A stretch of DNA of 64,000 nucleotides, from the NCBI GenBank assembly GCA_030645475.1, contig JAUSMA010000007.1, positions 1 to 64,000 on the forward strand. The letters run 5' to 3'. The notes beneath the pieces were generated by a model. The model made no database searches. It was not told where the DNA came from and worked only from the letters and a program-made list of their open reading frames with translations. The position numbers were made by a program, and so were the translations under genes. The DNA comes from Nitrospirota bacterium. Its GTDB lineage: Bacteria > Nitrospirota > Nitrospiria > Nitrospirales > Nitrospiraceae. This document shows positions 17,572-26,088 of this stretch, one piece after another (positions within the stretch are counted from its first letter, which is position 1; every line of letters starts with the position of its first letter).

Positions 17572-18870
17572 ATGCCACGCGCCAAAACATCAGAACAGTC
17601 CCGCTCTCGCTCGAAAGCTGCCACGGTTGAAGAACTCACCCGTGGCGTTGGAAAGCTCCAGGAATTCCTCTCACAGGTAGAAGACCTCGGACGAGAGGGC
17701 TTCCCCTATATGGACGCAGCCAGGGCAAGGACAGAGTTACAGTTTCGTGAATGTGTTCGCCGCACCTTTGGCGAGAAGTCCACGGAGTTTCAGGAACATC
17801 GCCAGCACAAACTTCTCATGGACAGTCCTGAGGAAACGCAACAGAGCATCGCCCTGATCAAGACCCTGATTGCCAAGATTGAGCAAAAGAAACATGAGCT
17901 ACAGGGAGGAGCGCCTCCACAACCACTCCCGCCCACCACGACGATGGCGCCCCTTCCCACGCCTCCACAGATGACGCTCGTGCCGGCATCAATCCCTACG
18001 GTCCAGATGACCATGTTGCACACAGCACCAGTTGCTTCACCGCCACTGATCATGTCCGTCGCCATGACGACCCATCTCGATCCGTCATCAGTCACCGCAG
18101 CACCGAATGTGCCCACGCCGCTGCCGAATCCGCCGGCACCGACTCAGACTGAGACATCTCCTACAGCACCTCAGCCGGTGATTCTCCCTACCCCGGCAGC
18201 TCAACATCCGTCGGCACAGACTCCGCAGCCCGTACCGGCGGCTTTGCCAGAGGCCAGCAGACCGACCGCGCCGCCACGACATGACACCGAGGCTGTCGCT
18301 CCTCCAACGCTCTCGGCCAAACCAGCGTACGAGGCGCAACAGCCATCTCCCTCAGTGCCGGCTAACCCTTCCCACACCCAAGCGACAGTGCCTCAATCTC
18401 TTCTGGCTGAGTCGGATCCGCTCGACCTCGTCAAGGGACTCTGCAGTCGATTCCACGCTGTGGCTCGGCAATTGCGGCTCCGTGGGGAATACCGTGCAAC
18501 GTTAAGCGTGGAAGACGAGTTCGATGCACAAGATCTGCTGCACGCAATCTTGCGGACCCAATTCGACGATATCGGGACGGATGAATGGACCCCGAGTTAT
18601 GCAGCGGGCTCCCCGCGCACGACATTCTTGTTAAACGACGGTCGGCTGGCCGTGCTAGTCAAAAAAACACGCCCTGGCCTCACCGCAAAAGACCTCAAAG
18701 ACCAACTCAAAATTGATGCAGACCGGTATCGATCCCACGATCGCTGCGCGACGCTCCTCTGTTTTATGTACGACCCCGAAGGCCGCATCGGAAACCCTCG
18801 AGGCCTTGAAGCGGATCTCACCAGTGTCAGCGATTCATTTATCATCGACGTACTCGTCGCCCCGAAATGA
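17572..18870 (+). CDS. Protein with degenerate DpnII/MboI-like PD-(D/E)XK domain
   Basis: 432 aa in three parts: a helical N-terminal domain (about 1-115), a low-complexity Pro/Ala/Thr linker (about 116-280) and a C-terminal domain (about 285-432). The last matches, from memory, the REase_DpnII-MboI nuclease fold found in many bacterial proteins (DLLHAILRTQFDDI, EWTPSYAAGS, VKKTRPGL, FMYDPEGRIGNPRGLEADL). In the form I recall, the catalytic core is RMDFLL and VEVKKT. Here it reads RTTFLL and AVLVKKT, so both acidic residues are missing and only the Lys remains. The domain is therefore probably a non-catalytic binding module. The next gene begins inside its stop region. Confidence 0.72.
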   Translation: MPRAKTSEQSRSRSKAATVEELTRGVGKLQEFLSQVEDLGREGFPYMDAARARTELQFRECVRRTFGEKSTEFQEHRQHKLLMDSPEETQQSIALIKTLIAKIEQKKHELQGGAPPQPLPPTTTMAPLPTPPQMTLVPASIPTVQMTMLHTAPVASPPLIMSVAMTTHLDPSSVTAAPNVPTPLPNPPAPTQTETSPTAPQPVILPTPAAQHPSAQTPQPVPAALPEASRPTAPPRHDTEAVAPPTLSAKPAYEAQQPSPSVPANPSHTQATVPQSLLAESDPLDLVKGLCSRFHAVARQLRLRGEYRATLSVEDEFDAQDLLHAILRTQFDDIGTDEWTPSYAAGSPRTTFLLNDGRLAVLVKKTRPGLTAKDLKDQLKIDADRYRSHDRCATLLCFMYDPEGRIGNPRGLEADLTSVSDSFIIDVLVAPK

Positions 18871-18878
18871 GGATAGCA

Positions 18879-19289
18879 ATGAAGAAGTCGAAGCCTGCCG
18901 ACGCCACGCTCAGCAAATCGCCAGGGCGCGCTCCCGGATTGACAGAGACGACGGGCATCCGCTACGTTGGCAACGAACCCGCTATTCCTGCGGTACCTTG
19001 TACGATTCATGCTCCAGTCGATGGCGGGATCATTATGTCGGATCGGGCCTATGTGCTCATCAATGTCATGCCGGGACAGACCAGCGAAGTGGTGCGGGCA
19101 TTATCCGCCATCAAGCAGATCAAGACCATCGATCCCTGCTGGGGCAAACCGGATATTATTGTGGTGGTAGAAGTAACCGACCAGGATGCCTTGACTCAGC
19201 TAGTCCTGAAGCGGATTCATGAGATCGACGGCGTCTCGCAAACCGACACCCATCTCGTCTATCGATTGAAAGAAAGCAAGGCCAAGTGA
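18879..19289 (+). CDS. Lrp/AsnC-type ligand-binding (RAM) domain protein
   Basis: The C-terminal 80 residues (from MSDRAYVLINVMPG) form a stand-alone RAM domain, with LSAIKQIKTIDPCWGKPDIIVVVEV and IDGVSQTDTHLVYRL. This domain binds small ligands such as amino acids in Lrp regulators. No DNA-binding domain is present. A 52-residue extension of no recognised type precedes it if the ATG at 18879 is used, which has a GAGG site. The shorter form would start at 19035. It forms an operon with the flanking genes. Confidence 0.72.
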   Translation: MKKSKPADATLSKSPGRAPGLTETTGIRYVGNEPAIPAVPCTIHAPVDGGIIMSDRAYVLINVMPGQTSEVVRALSAIKQIKTIDPCWGKPDIIVVVEVTDQDALTQLVLKRIHEIDGVSQTDTHLVYRLKESKAK

Positions 19290-19732
19290 CCAATATGTTT
19301 CGGCCCCTCAGCCTCGCCCTCCTCGTCATCTGGGCATCGGCTTGCGCTGGCCCTCCCATCCCCCATGAACCGGACGTGATCGATGTCACGCTGCACGCGA
19401 CGGCCGATCAGGTAAAAACAGCCGTAACCAAGGTCCTGACCGAGGCAGGCTACCGCGTCGATCGAACGGATGACGAGAACCTGACGACCGGCTATCGAGA
19501 GGAAATCAGCGGCCCCTGGGACTGGTTGCTCCGCTGGCGTTTCGGTACCGGACGAAGCCGTGTGGACGTACTGGTGACGTCGGCATCCGAGGAAAGCAGC
19601 AGACTTCGACTGCATGTGCTGTATGAAGGGAAAGACGGGATTTTTACCCGGTGGGAAGAGTCGCCGACCGCAACACCCCAAAGCGCAGAGAATCAATTGC
19701 GGCTAATCAAGAACGCACTCCAAATTCTCTAA
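19286..19732 (+). CDS. Small lipoprotein of unknown function
   Basis: 148 aa. Signal sequence with lipobox (WASACAG; Cys near residue 20), then a mixed alpha/beta domain (VIDVTLHATADQVKTAVTKV, GYRVDRTDDENLTTGY, SRVDVLVTSAS) that may be a TBP-like or BamC-like fold. It would be anchored in a membrane and exposed to the periplasm. The start is GTG at 19286, overlapping the previous stop, or ATG at 19295. Repeat copy A begins at its stop codon. Confidence 0.7.
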   Translation: MTNMFRPLSLALLVIWASACAGPPIPHEPDVIDVTLHATADQVKTAVTKVLTEAGYRVDRTDDENLTTGYREEISGPWDWLLRWRFGTGRSRVDVLVTSASEESSRLRLHVLYEGKDGIFTRWEESPTATPQSAENQLRLIKNALQIL

Positions 19733-19856
19733 CAGGATCCTGAAACAGTCCGCCAGCTTCGTTCTCGCTTCGCTCAGATACTCAACGTACTGAAAAGTAC
19801 GTCTCGCATCTTCGCTCGCTGCGGCCTTGCTGGACGAACTGTTTGAGCATCCTGTT
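19731..19856 (-). repeat. Dispersed palindromic repeat, copy A
   Basis: About 126 bp bounded by AACAGGATCCTGAAACAG and CTGTTTGAGCATCCTGTT. Its reverse complement matches copies B, D and E along the whole length, including the AGCAAGGCCGCAGCGAG arm and a core GTAC...GTAC hairpin. It lies exactly between two convergent genes (stops at 19732 and 19867), where it could fold into a bidirectional transcript-end hairpin. Confidence 0.85.
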
Positions 19857-19866
19857 GACCCTAATC

Positions 19867-21273
19867 CTACTCTTTCTCTCCGCTGTCGGCATCGTCGCCG
19901 AGGTCCAATCCAAACCGCTCAGCCATCCGATAGAGCGTCCGCCGATCGATGCCGAGAATCTTTGCCGCTTTGACTTTATTTCCCTTGGTTTCCTTCAGCA
20001 CGCGAACCAGATGACGCTTCTCGACCTCCTCAAGCGTCAAACAGGCCTCATCGCTGTGGTCGATCGCTCCGACGGTCTCCTTCGACTGCAGCTCCGTCTG
20101 GCGTAACGACGCCGGCAGATCCTCCGGCGTGAGAAGTGGACCATGACTCAACGAGACAGCCCGCTCAATGGCGTTTTCCAACTCGCGGACATTGCCGGGC
20201 CACCGGTACTGCGTCAACAACGTCATCGTCTCGGGCAGCACCCCACGCACCGCATGCGCCGCCCCAGCCGCGCATTTTTGCAAGAAGTGGTGCACCAACA
20301 TCGGAATATCTTCCCGCCGCTCCACCAGCGACGGCAACGTGATCCGTACGACATTGAGCCGATAAAATAAATCGTCCCGGAACTTCCCTTCCTTGACGAG
20401 CTGCTCGAGGTCTCGATTCGTCGCCGCGATGGTACGGACGTCGACCTTCGCCGATGTCGTGCTCCCCACGCGGCGGACTTCGTGATCCTGCATCACCCGC
20501 AACAACTTCACTTGCAGCGCCTGGCCCATCTCGCCGATTTCGTCGAGAAACAAGGTGCCCCCGCTCGCGGACTCGAACAGGCCGATCTTATTCCCCACCG
20601 CGCCGGTAAAGGCGCCCTTCTCATACCCGAACATTTCCGACTCCAGCAAGGTATCCGGCAATGCCCCGCAGTTCACCGGAATGAACGGCTTGTCCCGACG
20701 AGGCCCATTCGCATGAATCGCCCGCGCAATCAACTCCTTGCCGGTCCCGCTTTCCCCTTGTAGCAAGACCGTGCTCTTGCTTTCCGTCACCCGCGCGACC
20801 AGCTTATACACCTCCAACATGGCGGTGCTGCTTCCCACCAACGGAGACCATTCATCTTTACTCTTCAATTCTTCACGGAACCGGGCATTCTCCCGGACGA
20901 GTTGGCAGTGATCGAGACTCCGCTTGACCACCAGCTTGATATCCTCTTTCTTAAACGGCTTGGCCAGATAGTCGTAGGCCCCTTGTTTGATCGCTTCGAT
21001 CGCCCCTTCAAGCGATCCGAAGGAAGTCAGCACGACGACCGCCGTGTCCGAGCTCATCCGTTTGAACTCACGCAACACGGTCAATCCGTCGACCGCGCCC
21101 ATTCGAATATCCGTCAGCACCAGATCCACTCGCCCCTGGCGGCCACGCGCAATGACTTCTTCTCCGCTGGCAAAAGCCTCAACGGCATACCCTTCCTTCT
21201 TTAAGGCCTCTGCCAAGAGCTCCCGTGCAACCGCATCGTCATCAACTACGAGAATATTCGCTGGTGGCATCAA
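19867..21273 (-). CDS. NtrC-family sigma-54-dependent response regulator
   Basis: 468 aa: a receiver domain (residues about 5-118; acceptor Asp in LVLTDIRM, Lys in YLAKPFKK), an AAA+ domain with Walker A GESGTGKE and the sigma-54 contact loop GAFTGA, and a Fis-type helix-turn-helix at the C-terminus (KVKAAKILGIDRRTLYRM). All residues expected of an active regulator are present. It would activate sigma-54 promoters when phosphorylated by the kinase encoded just upstream; the two genes overlap by four bases. Confidence 0.94.
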   Translation of the reverse strand: MMPPANILVVDDDAVARELLAEALKKEGYAVEAFASGEEVIARGRQGRVDLVLTDIRMGAVDGLTVLREFKRMSSDTAVVVLTSFGSLEGAIEAIKQGAYDYLAKPFKKEDIKLVVKRSLDHCQLVRENARFREELKSKDEWSPLVGSSTAMLEVYKLVARVTESKSTVLLQGESGTGKELIARAIHANGPRRDKPFIPVNCGALPDTLLESEMFGYEKGAFTGAVGNKIGLFESASGGTLFLDEIGEMGQALQVKLLRVMQDHEVRRVGSTTSAKVDVRTIAATNRDLEQLVKEGKFRDDLFYRLNVVRITLPSLVERREDIPMLVHHFLQKCAAGAAHAVRGVLPETMTLLTQYRWPGNVRELENAIERAVSLSHGPLLTPEDLPASLRQTELQSKETVGAIDHSDEACLTLEEVEKRHLVRVLKETKGNKVKAAKILGIDRRTLYRMAERFGLDLGDDADSGEKE

Positions 21274-22454
21274 TCCCTCTTTCTCACGCTCGTCGAGTCG
21301 GCCTGTAATCCAGGCAAGGTCACCGTGACAGTGGTACCGCGGCCCAGTTCGCTCTCAAGCGACAGACTTCCGCCATGAGCCAGAACCGTTTCGCGGCTTA
21401 AGAATAGCCCTAATCCAGTGCCCTTGCCAACCGCCTTGGTCGTAAAAAATGGCTCAAAGGCTTTTTGCACATTGGCCTCCGGCATGCCGCATCCGGTATC
21501 CCGCACCGCAACCGTGATCACCACAGGGGACATCGCCTCGGCCACTCGCCGACCGAGGTCCAGTTCATCCGATGAGGCGGCACGAGTTCCAAGCACGACG
21601 CTCACCGCACCATGCGGCGGGGTAGCCGCTAAGGCGTTGGCCAACAGATTGACCAACACTTGGTGTATTTTCTCCGCATCAGCCCACACGAGTGGGAGAT
21701 CCACGGGAATCTCGACCGTTAAGGAAATCCCCTTTGCATGAAAGGCCGGTTCCATGAGCACGGCCGCCGGGCTGATGACCTGCTCGACGGGCAACCACGC
21801 CGGTTCAGGCTGACGAGGTCTGGTTGAGGAGAGCAAATCTTGAATGATCCGAACCACACGGGTCAGCTGCTCATCGATAATCGTGACTCGCTTCTTCATC
21901 TCAGGCGTGACACCCGGCTCTTCAGCCAGCGCTTGCACGTGCCAGGCAATCGAATGCAGCGGCGTACCGACCTCATGCGCCACGGACGCCACCAACTGCC
22001 CCACTGCGGCTAACCGTTCCGAGCGATTCAGCTGGTCTTTCGCATCGACCAGCTGCGTATTGGCCTTCAGGAGATTTTCCGTCTCCTGGGCCAGTGCGGC
22101 ACGCGCCGCCTCCTCTCTCGCCTTACGCTCTTCCCAGGTCATCCCTATATAGGCGACAACCAGCAGCATGCCTGCGACCACGCTGCGATTGATCACCGCC
22201 GACTGAAACCGCCCCGGCTTGGTCGGTTGCATCAACCCCATATAGGTCGCCACCACACAAGCCACTACCGTCACAAGCATCAAGCCGCGACTGCGCATCG
22301 TCGCCACCAGCAAAATCGGCAACACAAAACCGTATGCGCCGACAATGTTCGCCGGAGCAGCCATTTCAAGTGCAACAATCGCCAGGAACACCGCCCCTGC
22401 GATCGCCAGGACAATGCGGTTTTGTTTCAACATGGAAGTGGGGAATCCGTACAC
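21270..22454 (-). CDS. Membrane sensor histidine kinase
   Basis: 394 aa. The N-terminal region has four or so membrane helices (about 10-105) with no large periplasmic domain. A coiled coil, the H-box [19 protein letters not shown] and an ATPase domain follow (N-box [35 protein letters not shown]). It pairs with the overlapping NtrC-type regulator. Lack of an external domain suggests sensing in or near the membrane. Starts at 22454 or the internal ATG at 22433 are possible. Confidence 0.9.
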   Translation of the reverse strand: MYGFPTSMLKQNRIVLAIAGAVFLAIVALEMAAPANIVGAYGFVLPILLVATMRSRGLMLVTVVACVVATYMGLMQPTKPGRFQSAVINRSVVAGMLLVVAYIGMTWEERKAREEAARAALAQETENLLKANTQLVDAKDQLNRSERLAAVGQLVASVAHEVGTPLHSIAWHVQALAEEPGVTPEMKKRVTIIDEQLTRVVRIIQDLLSSTRPRQPEPAWLPVEQVISPAAVLMEPAFHAKGISLTVEIPVDLPLVWADAEKIHQVLVNLLANALAATPPHGAVSVVLGTRAASSDELDLGRRVAEAMSPVVITVAVRDTGCGMPEANVQKAFEPFFTTKAVGKGTGLGLFLSRETVLAHGGSLSLESELGRGTTVTVTLPGLQADSTSVRKRD

Positions 22455-22519
22455 AGAAGATGAATCATTGCTAGGTCTCTAGCAAGCTGCGAACAATCAC
22501 TTCAGCACAGCGGAACGTT

Positions 22520-22645
22520 GCCGGATGCTCAAACAAGTCGTCAGCAAGGCCGCAGGCGAGTCGAAACCGGAGGCGTACCCTTTGGGGTACGTTGAGGATT
22601 TCGATGAGTCGAGAACGAAGCTGGCGGCCTGTTTCAGCATCCGGC
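22520..22645 (+). repeat. Dispersed palindromic repeat, copy B
   Basis: About 126 bp bounded by GCCGGATGCTCAAACAAG and CTGTTTCAGCATCCGGC. Core: GCGTACCCTTTGGGGTACG, a perfect small hairpin. The end variant CCGG instead of CAGG occurs at both termini, so pairing is kept. It starts 10 bp past the stop codon of malQ (minus strand) and lies upstream of the kinase gene. Confidence 0.85.
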
Positions 22646-22654
22646 CTAAAGGTC

Positions 22655-24928
22655 TTACCCTAGCGGACGGACCGAACGCAACACAGCCCCAAGCTCTCGC
22701 ATCCGTTCATCCCCCAGGATCTCATCCACCGGAACGGCATACTTACGGGTCCAGTTCGGATGGCTGTCGACCGTCCCTGGAAGGTTGGTTTGCGACAACT
22801 CACTCAAACCGTCTTCGAGATTCGCCAACACGAGCCAGGACGGTGTGCGAGCGAGATAGAGATGAATCGCCCGACAGAGTTCGTTCGTCATGGCAGGCAC
22901 GGTCGCCAGATCCTCGGTCACGCCATTCGGCAGAAGGCCCTCCCGCTTGAGGGCACTGAGAATCCCCCCCTTGTCGCGCTGCCGTTCCTCCCAGGCTCGC
23001 TGGCGTGCCGCGTCATCGGTAAACGCGCCCAATCCTGCCCGGACTTGGAGATCCTCCCCGGACCAAAATCCTGTGAGCGTCGGCAAGTCATGCGTCGTAG
23101 CGACCGCCAATGATTGTGCAGGATAATCGCCCGGCGACTTCCATCCGCCGTCCCCACCACGCTCGAAGTAGAACACACGATACGACAACACTCTCGCCTT
23201 CGCCAAATGTTCTCTGACCCAATCGGGGACCGTACCCAGGTCTTCGCCGATCACCAACGTCTGAGATCGTACGCTCTCCAATGCCACAATCGCCAACAAG
23301 TCTTCAAAGGGATACTGCACATAGGTCCCCTCGGACGCAGGCCTGCCTCGTGGAATCCAGAACAGACGGCAGAACGCCATCACATGGTCCAAACGAATGG
23401 CCCCGCCTAAACGAAAATTATGCCGTAACAGCTGGATCATCATTTCATAGCCGCTGGCACGGAGCGCGTGGGGATTGATCGGAGGCAAGCCCCAATTCTG
23501 CCCCTCTGGCGCAAAGGCATCGGGCGGAGCGCCGCAGTCGGCCCCGAGCGCCAGCACCGATTGATAGACCCAGGCCTCCGCCCCATTCCGATCGGCGCCA
23601 AGCGCCAGGTCGTGATACAACCCGATCGGCATCGCCTGCTGCTCGGCCGTCTGCCGAACCTCGTTCAGCTGTTCACTCGCAACCCACTGGATGTACTGAA
23701 AAAACCGAATGCGCTTCCGGTGCCGTTTCGCATATTCACGCACCGGTGGGCCCGGGGTGAGAAATTGTTTCGGCCACTCGTGCCAGGTCGCCGACTTGGA
23801 TTGAATCAGCCGTCGTTCTTCTTCCAACGTCTGGAAGGTGGCATACAGCTCAAGCGGCGTGCCTTCGGCCTGGATAAACCGTTCCAAGAGCCAAGCGCGG
23901 GCCGTCTTCGGCTGAAGATTCGGTTCCTCTCCTTCATAGGCATCTTTGAGAAACTTGCGGTACGCCAGATCGAGCATCGTGCGCTTAGCCGTCGCAATCG
24001 CATCGTAGTCCACCCGCCGACTCTCGCGCTGCGCCTGAAGTCTGGATTGAAACTCGGGAGCGCGGAACTGTTGCTGCGCCTCCTCCGACCCGAAAAATTC
24101 CGGCAACCGCTCAAGATCGATATACAGTTCATTGAGATAGAGTCGACTGAACGGTGCATAGGGGCTGATATGATAGGGCGCGGTATTCCGCAAGGCGTGC
24201 AACGGATTCAGCCCGATGACTCCAGCCCCGAGCCCCTTTCCGGCCCACTCCACAATCCGTCCAAGGTCCGTGAAGTCCCCGCAGCCCCAATTCCGATTGG
24301 AGGATAACGAATAGAGCTGCAAGGCCAGTCCCCACAGCCGCTGGTTCGCTTCGAGGGACGGTGGAACATAACATTGGCGAGGCGCCACGATGATGCGCAT
24401 CGTCCCCACAGTCCCGCCCACTAAACCTTCGGCCCGTACAGTGAGACTGTAGTACCCGAGCGAGAGTCCCCTCGGGGCCGGGATCTCAACACGCACATGC
24501 CGTCGATCACTGAGAAAGCGGACCTCCACGGGAGGGAGGCCAGGCCCTGCCAGCCCTTCCTGCACCACGGCGTTCGCTTCATCGCGAAGCTGCCACTCCA
24601 CCACAACGGAATGTTCTTTCCCGTCTTCGAGGGCGAGATAACAGGACAGGGGAGCTCCAGTGTCATCGTCACGCAGGATTCGCACCGGATCGCAAGGACG
24701 TTGCCACGGCGCCTCATCCCATTCTCGCAGCGCCTGTGTCAGCGATGCGGTCGAATCGACCGTCAATCCCATGGCGGTCAGAATCGCGCGCCTGGTGTCA
24801 TCAGAGGTACGGTGAAGCGTCCCAGCGATATCGTGATACTCAGCCACGATGCCGACTCGTTCAGCGAGTCTGACAAGAAGGGTCTGTTCGGACTGGTTCT
24901 GCATGAGCGAGAGTCTGCGTGAAGACAT
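22655..24928 (-). CDS. malQ: 4-alpha-glucanotransferase (amylomaltase), GH77
   Basis: Transfers alpha-1,4-glucan segments between maltodextrins. The catalytic blocks are AIRLDHVMAFCRLFWIPRG (nucleophile Asp), GEDLGTVPDWV (acid/base Glu) and ATTHDLPTLTGFW (HDxxT). About 757 aa with N-terminal beta-rich extensions, as in the longer bacterial MalQ type. Possible starts are TTG 24940 (AGGATAG upstream), ATG 24928 and ATG 24904; none is decisive. It likely works with the glycogen phosphorylase at 5.1-7.2 kb. Confidence 0.93.
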   Translation of the reverse strand: MSSRRLSLMQNQSEQTLLVRLAERVGIVAEYHDIAGTLHRTSDDTRRAILTAMGLTVDSTASLTQALREWDEAPWQRPCDPVRILRDDDTGAPLSCYLALEDGKEHSVVVEWQLRDEANAVVQEGLAGPGLPPVEVRFLSDRRHVRVEIPAPRGLSLGYYSLTVRAEGLVGGTVGTMRIIVAPRQCYVPPSLEANQRLWGLALQLYSLSSNRNWGCGDFTDLGRIVEWAGKGLGAGVIGLNPLHALRNTAPYHISPYAPFSRLYLNELYIDLERLPEFFGSEEAQQQFRAPEFQSRLQAQRESRRVDYDAIATAKRTMLDLAYRKFLKDAYEGEEPNLQPKTARAWLLERFIQAEGTPLELYATFQTLEEERRLIQSKSATWHEWPKQFLTPGPPVREYAKRHRKRIRFFQYIQWVASEQLNEVRQTAEQQAMPIGLYHDLALGADRNGAEAWVYQSVLALGADCGAPPDAFAPEGQNWGLPPINPHALRASGYEMMIQLLRHNFRLGGAIRLDHVMAFCRLFWIPRGRPASEGTYVQYPFEDLLAIVALESVRSQTLVIGEDLGTVPDWVREHLAKARVLSYRVFYFERGGDGGWKSPGDYPAQSLAVATTHDLPTLTGFWSGEDLQVRAGLGAFTDDAARQRAWEERQRDKGGILSALKREGLLPNGVTEDLATVPAMTNELCRAIHLYLARTPSWLVLANLEDGLSELSQTNLPGTVDSHPNWTRKYAVPVDEILGDERMRELGAVLRSVRPLG

Positions 24929-24949
24929 TCGGCATGTCAAGCTATCCTA

Positions 24950-24979
24950 TTGTTCTTGCAGAAGAATTACTCGTAATAC
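24950..24979 (+). promoter_or_regulatory. Candidate promoter for a small RNA
   Basis: TTGTTC (24950-24955), 18 bp, TAATAC (24974-24979) on the plus strand, upstream of the structured region at 24986-25136. Confidence 0.4.
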
Positions 24980-24985
24980 TTTTTC

Positions 24986-25136
24986 GCGTCGACACCTCAT
25001 CCCTGTTCGATTTGGCACTAGTTCCTGAGCCTATGGCGGCTGGTAGAAGTTGGTTGACCACCAGACCGATTCACACGCCATGTCCAGGCTCGTGAACAAC
25101 TGAAAAAAGGCCGCTCCTCAACGAACGGCCTCCTTT
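24986..25136 (+). ncRNA. Candidate structured small RNA, 6S-like
   Basis: No protein gene fits this interval. On the plus strand TGTTC (25004-25008) can pair with GAACA (25094-25098). GAGCCT and ATGGCG (25027-25038) pair with CGCCAT and AGGCTC (25076-25091) with a four-base bulge, and CTGGT pairs with ACCAG further in. The 5' text TGTTCG...AGTTCCTGAGCC resembles the 5' half of 6S RNA (in E. coli TGTTCG...AGTCCCCTGAGCC). A hairpin closes the region. The 3' side of the central bubble is shorter than in typical 6S RNA, so identity is tentative. Confidence 0.4.
25103..25136 (-). terminator. Hairpin terminator AGGCCG...CGGCCT with T-run on the minus strand
   Basis: Six base pairs AGGCCG/CGGCCT extended by A-T pairs, with a 12-base loop. 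The minus strand has TTTTTT straight after the stem; the plus strand has a weaker CCTTT. It may end the candidate small RNA on the plus strand, or act as a terminator or attenuator ahead of malQ on the minus strand. Confidence 0.5.
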
Positions 25137-25231
25137 GTGGTCCATCCGCGTACATGATAGCCTGTTGGAAGGGCCGACTCCCTCACAGCAGACGATCGCC
25201 CCTCTCGCATCACGAACCTTGAGGAGGTCCT

Positions 25232-25960
25232 ATGTCGATGCAGCATACGTCCACAGCTCCTCTCTTGCTAGCCGCACTCCTGCTCGCACCACGCCTAGCA
25301 TCGGCAACAGAACTCCCAACCAATCGCATCGAGATCACGGCCGACTACCGCTACGCCACTCACGAGACGGAGAACCTCGCGGAGACAAAGAACCTGGTCT
25401 GCCGTGAAGCCTGGCGCCTGGCCGTCGTCAATTCTCTGCTCTATCGAGAACAAACCGCATCGGTCGTCGACTCGCCACTGCTACGCGACCTGGCCTATAC
25501 CCTCGCCACGAGCCACGTGCAAGACCAGCAGATTATCGAACAGACTGAACAGGGACGTGTCCTGTCATGCCGCGTACGCGGATTTCTTCCCACCGAAGAG
25601 AGTACAGGTGTGATCCGGACGCAACTGGCAGGCGGTCCGTCGTCGGCAGAAGGCCTCGACCAGAATCGCGCACTCCGCATCCTCAGCGTGCGGGAAGAAA
25701 GCAGTGGGATCATTGCCGTGCAGTATCAGGCCTTGAAACGATTAGACTGGCTCGGCACCCATTACCAGGGTGGGCTGAGAGAGTCGGCAGATATCATGGT
25801 GGACTTCTACGATGGCCAGGGCCTGCTGATCCGAACCGATCGGTTTCCGGCACGACGAACCGCTTCCGGCGAGGATGTCCTGAACCCTGGAGCCGTCGCG
25901 ATCCTGAAAGTAGCCAAACCGGCAGGAACCAAGACCCATCGTGTCTGGCTGGTGAAATAG
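25232..25960 (+). CDS. Secreted protein of unknown function
   Basis: 242 aa. Signal peptide (hydrophobic residues about 9-25, cleavage near ASATELP), then a domain with two Cys residues (LVCREAW and VLSCRVRG) that could form a disulfide. The C-terminal half (about 145-242) is beta-rich with a GAVAILKVAKP end. No family recognised. A strong GGAGG site seven bases upstream fixes the ATG at 25232. Confidence 0.7.
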   Translation: MSMQHTSTAPLLLAALLLAPRLASATELPTNRIEITADYRYATHETENLAETKNLVCREAWRLAVVNSLLYREQTASVVDSPLLRDLAYTLATSHVQDQQIIEQTEQGRVLSCRVRGFLPTEESTGVIRTQLAGGPSSAEGLDQNRALRILSVREESSGIIAVQYQALKRLDWLGTHYQGGLRESADIMVDFYDGQGLLIRTDRFPARRTASGEDVLNPGAVAILKVAKPAGTKTHRVWLVK

Positions 25961-26088
25961 CGCCCTCTCTCCGACTCAATCCCGCCCCAGGGGATCTTCT
26001 TGCCTCACCCCCTTTAGTTCGAATGAGTTACAACCGATAACGACAACCGAACGCCTCTTCGAATCAGACGTAGGGAGGATGCACGGTC

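Noticed and set aside
19731..19856. Insertion sequence with terminal inverted repeats
   Set aside because: No transposase frame inside; far too short. A non-autonomous element remains possible and is reported as a repeat.
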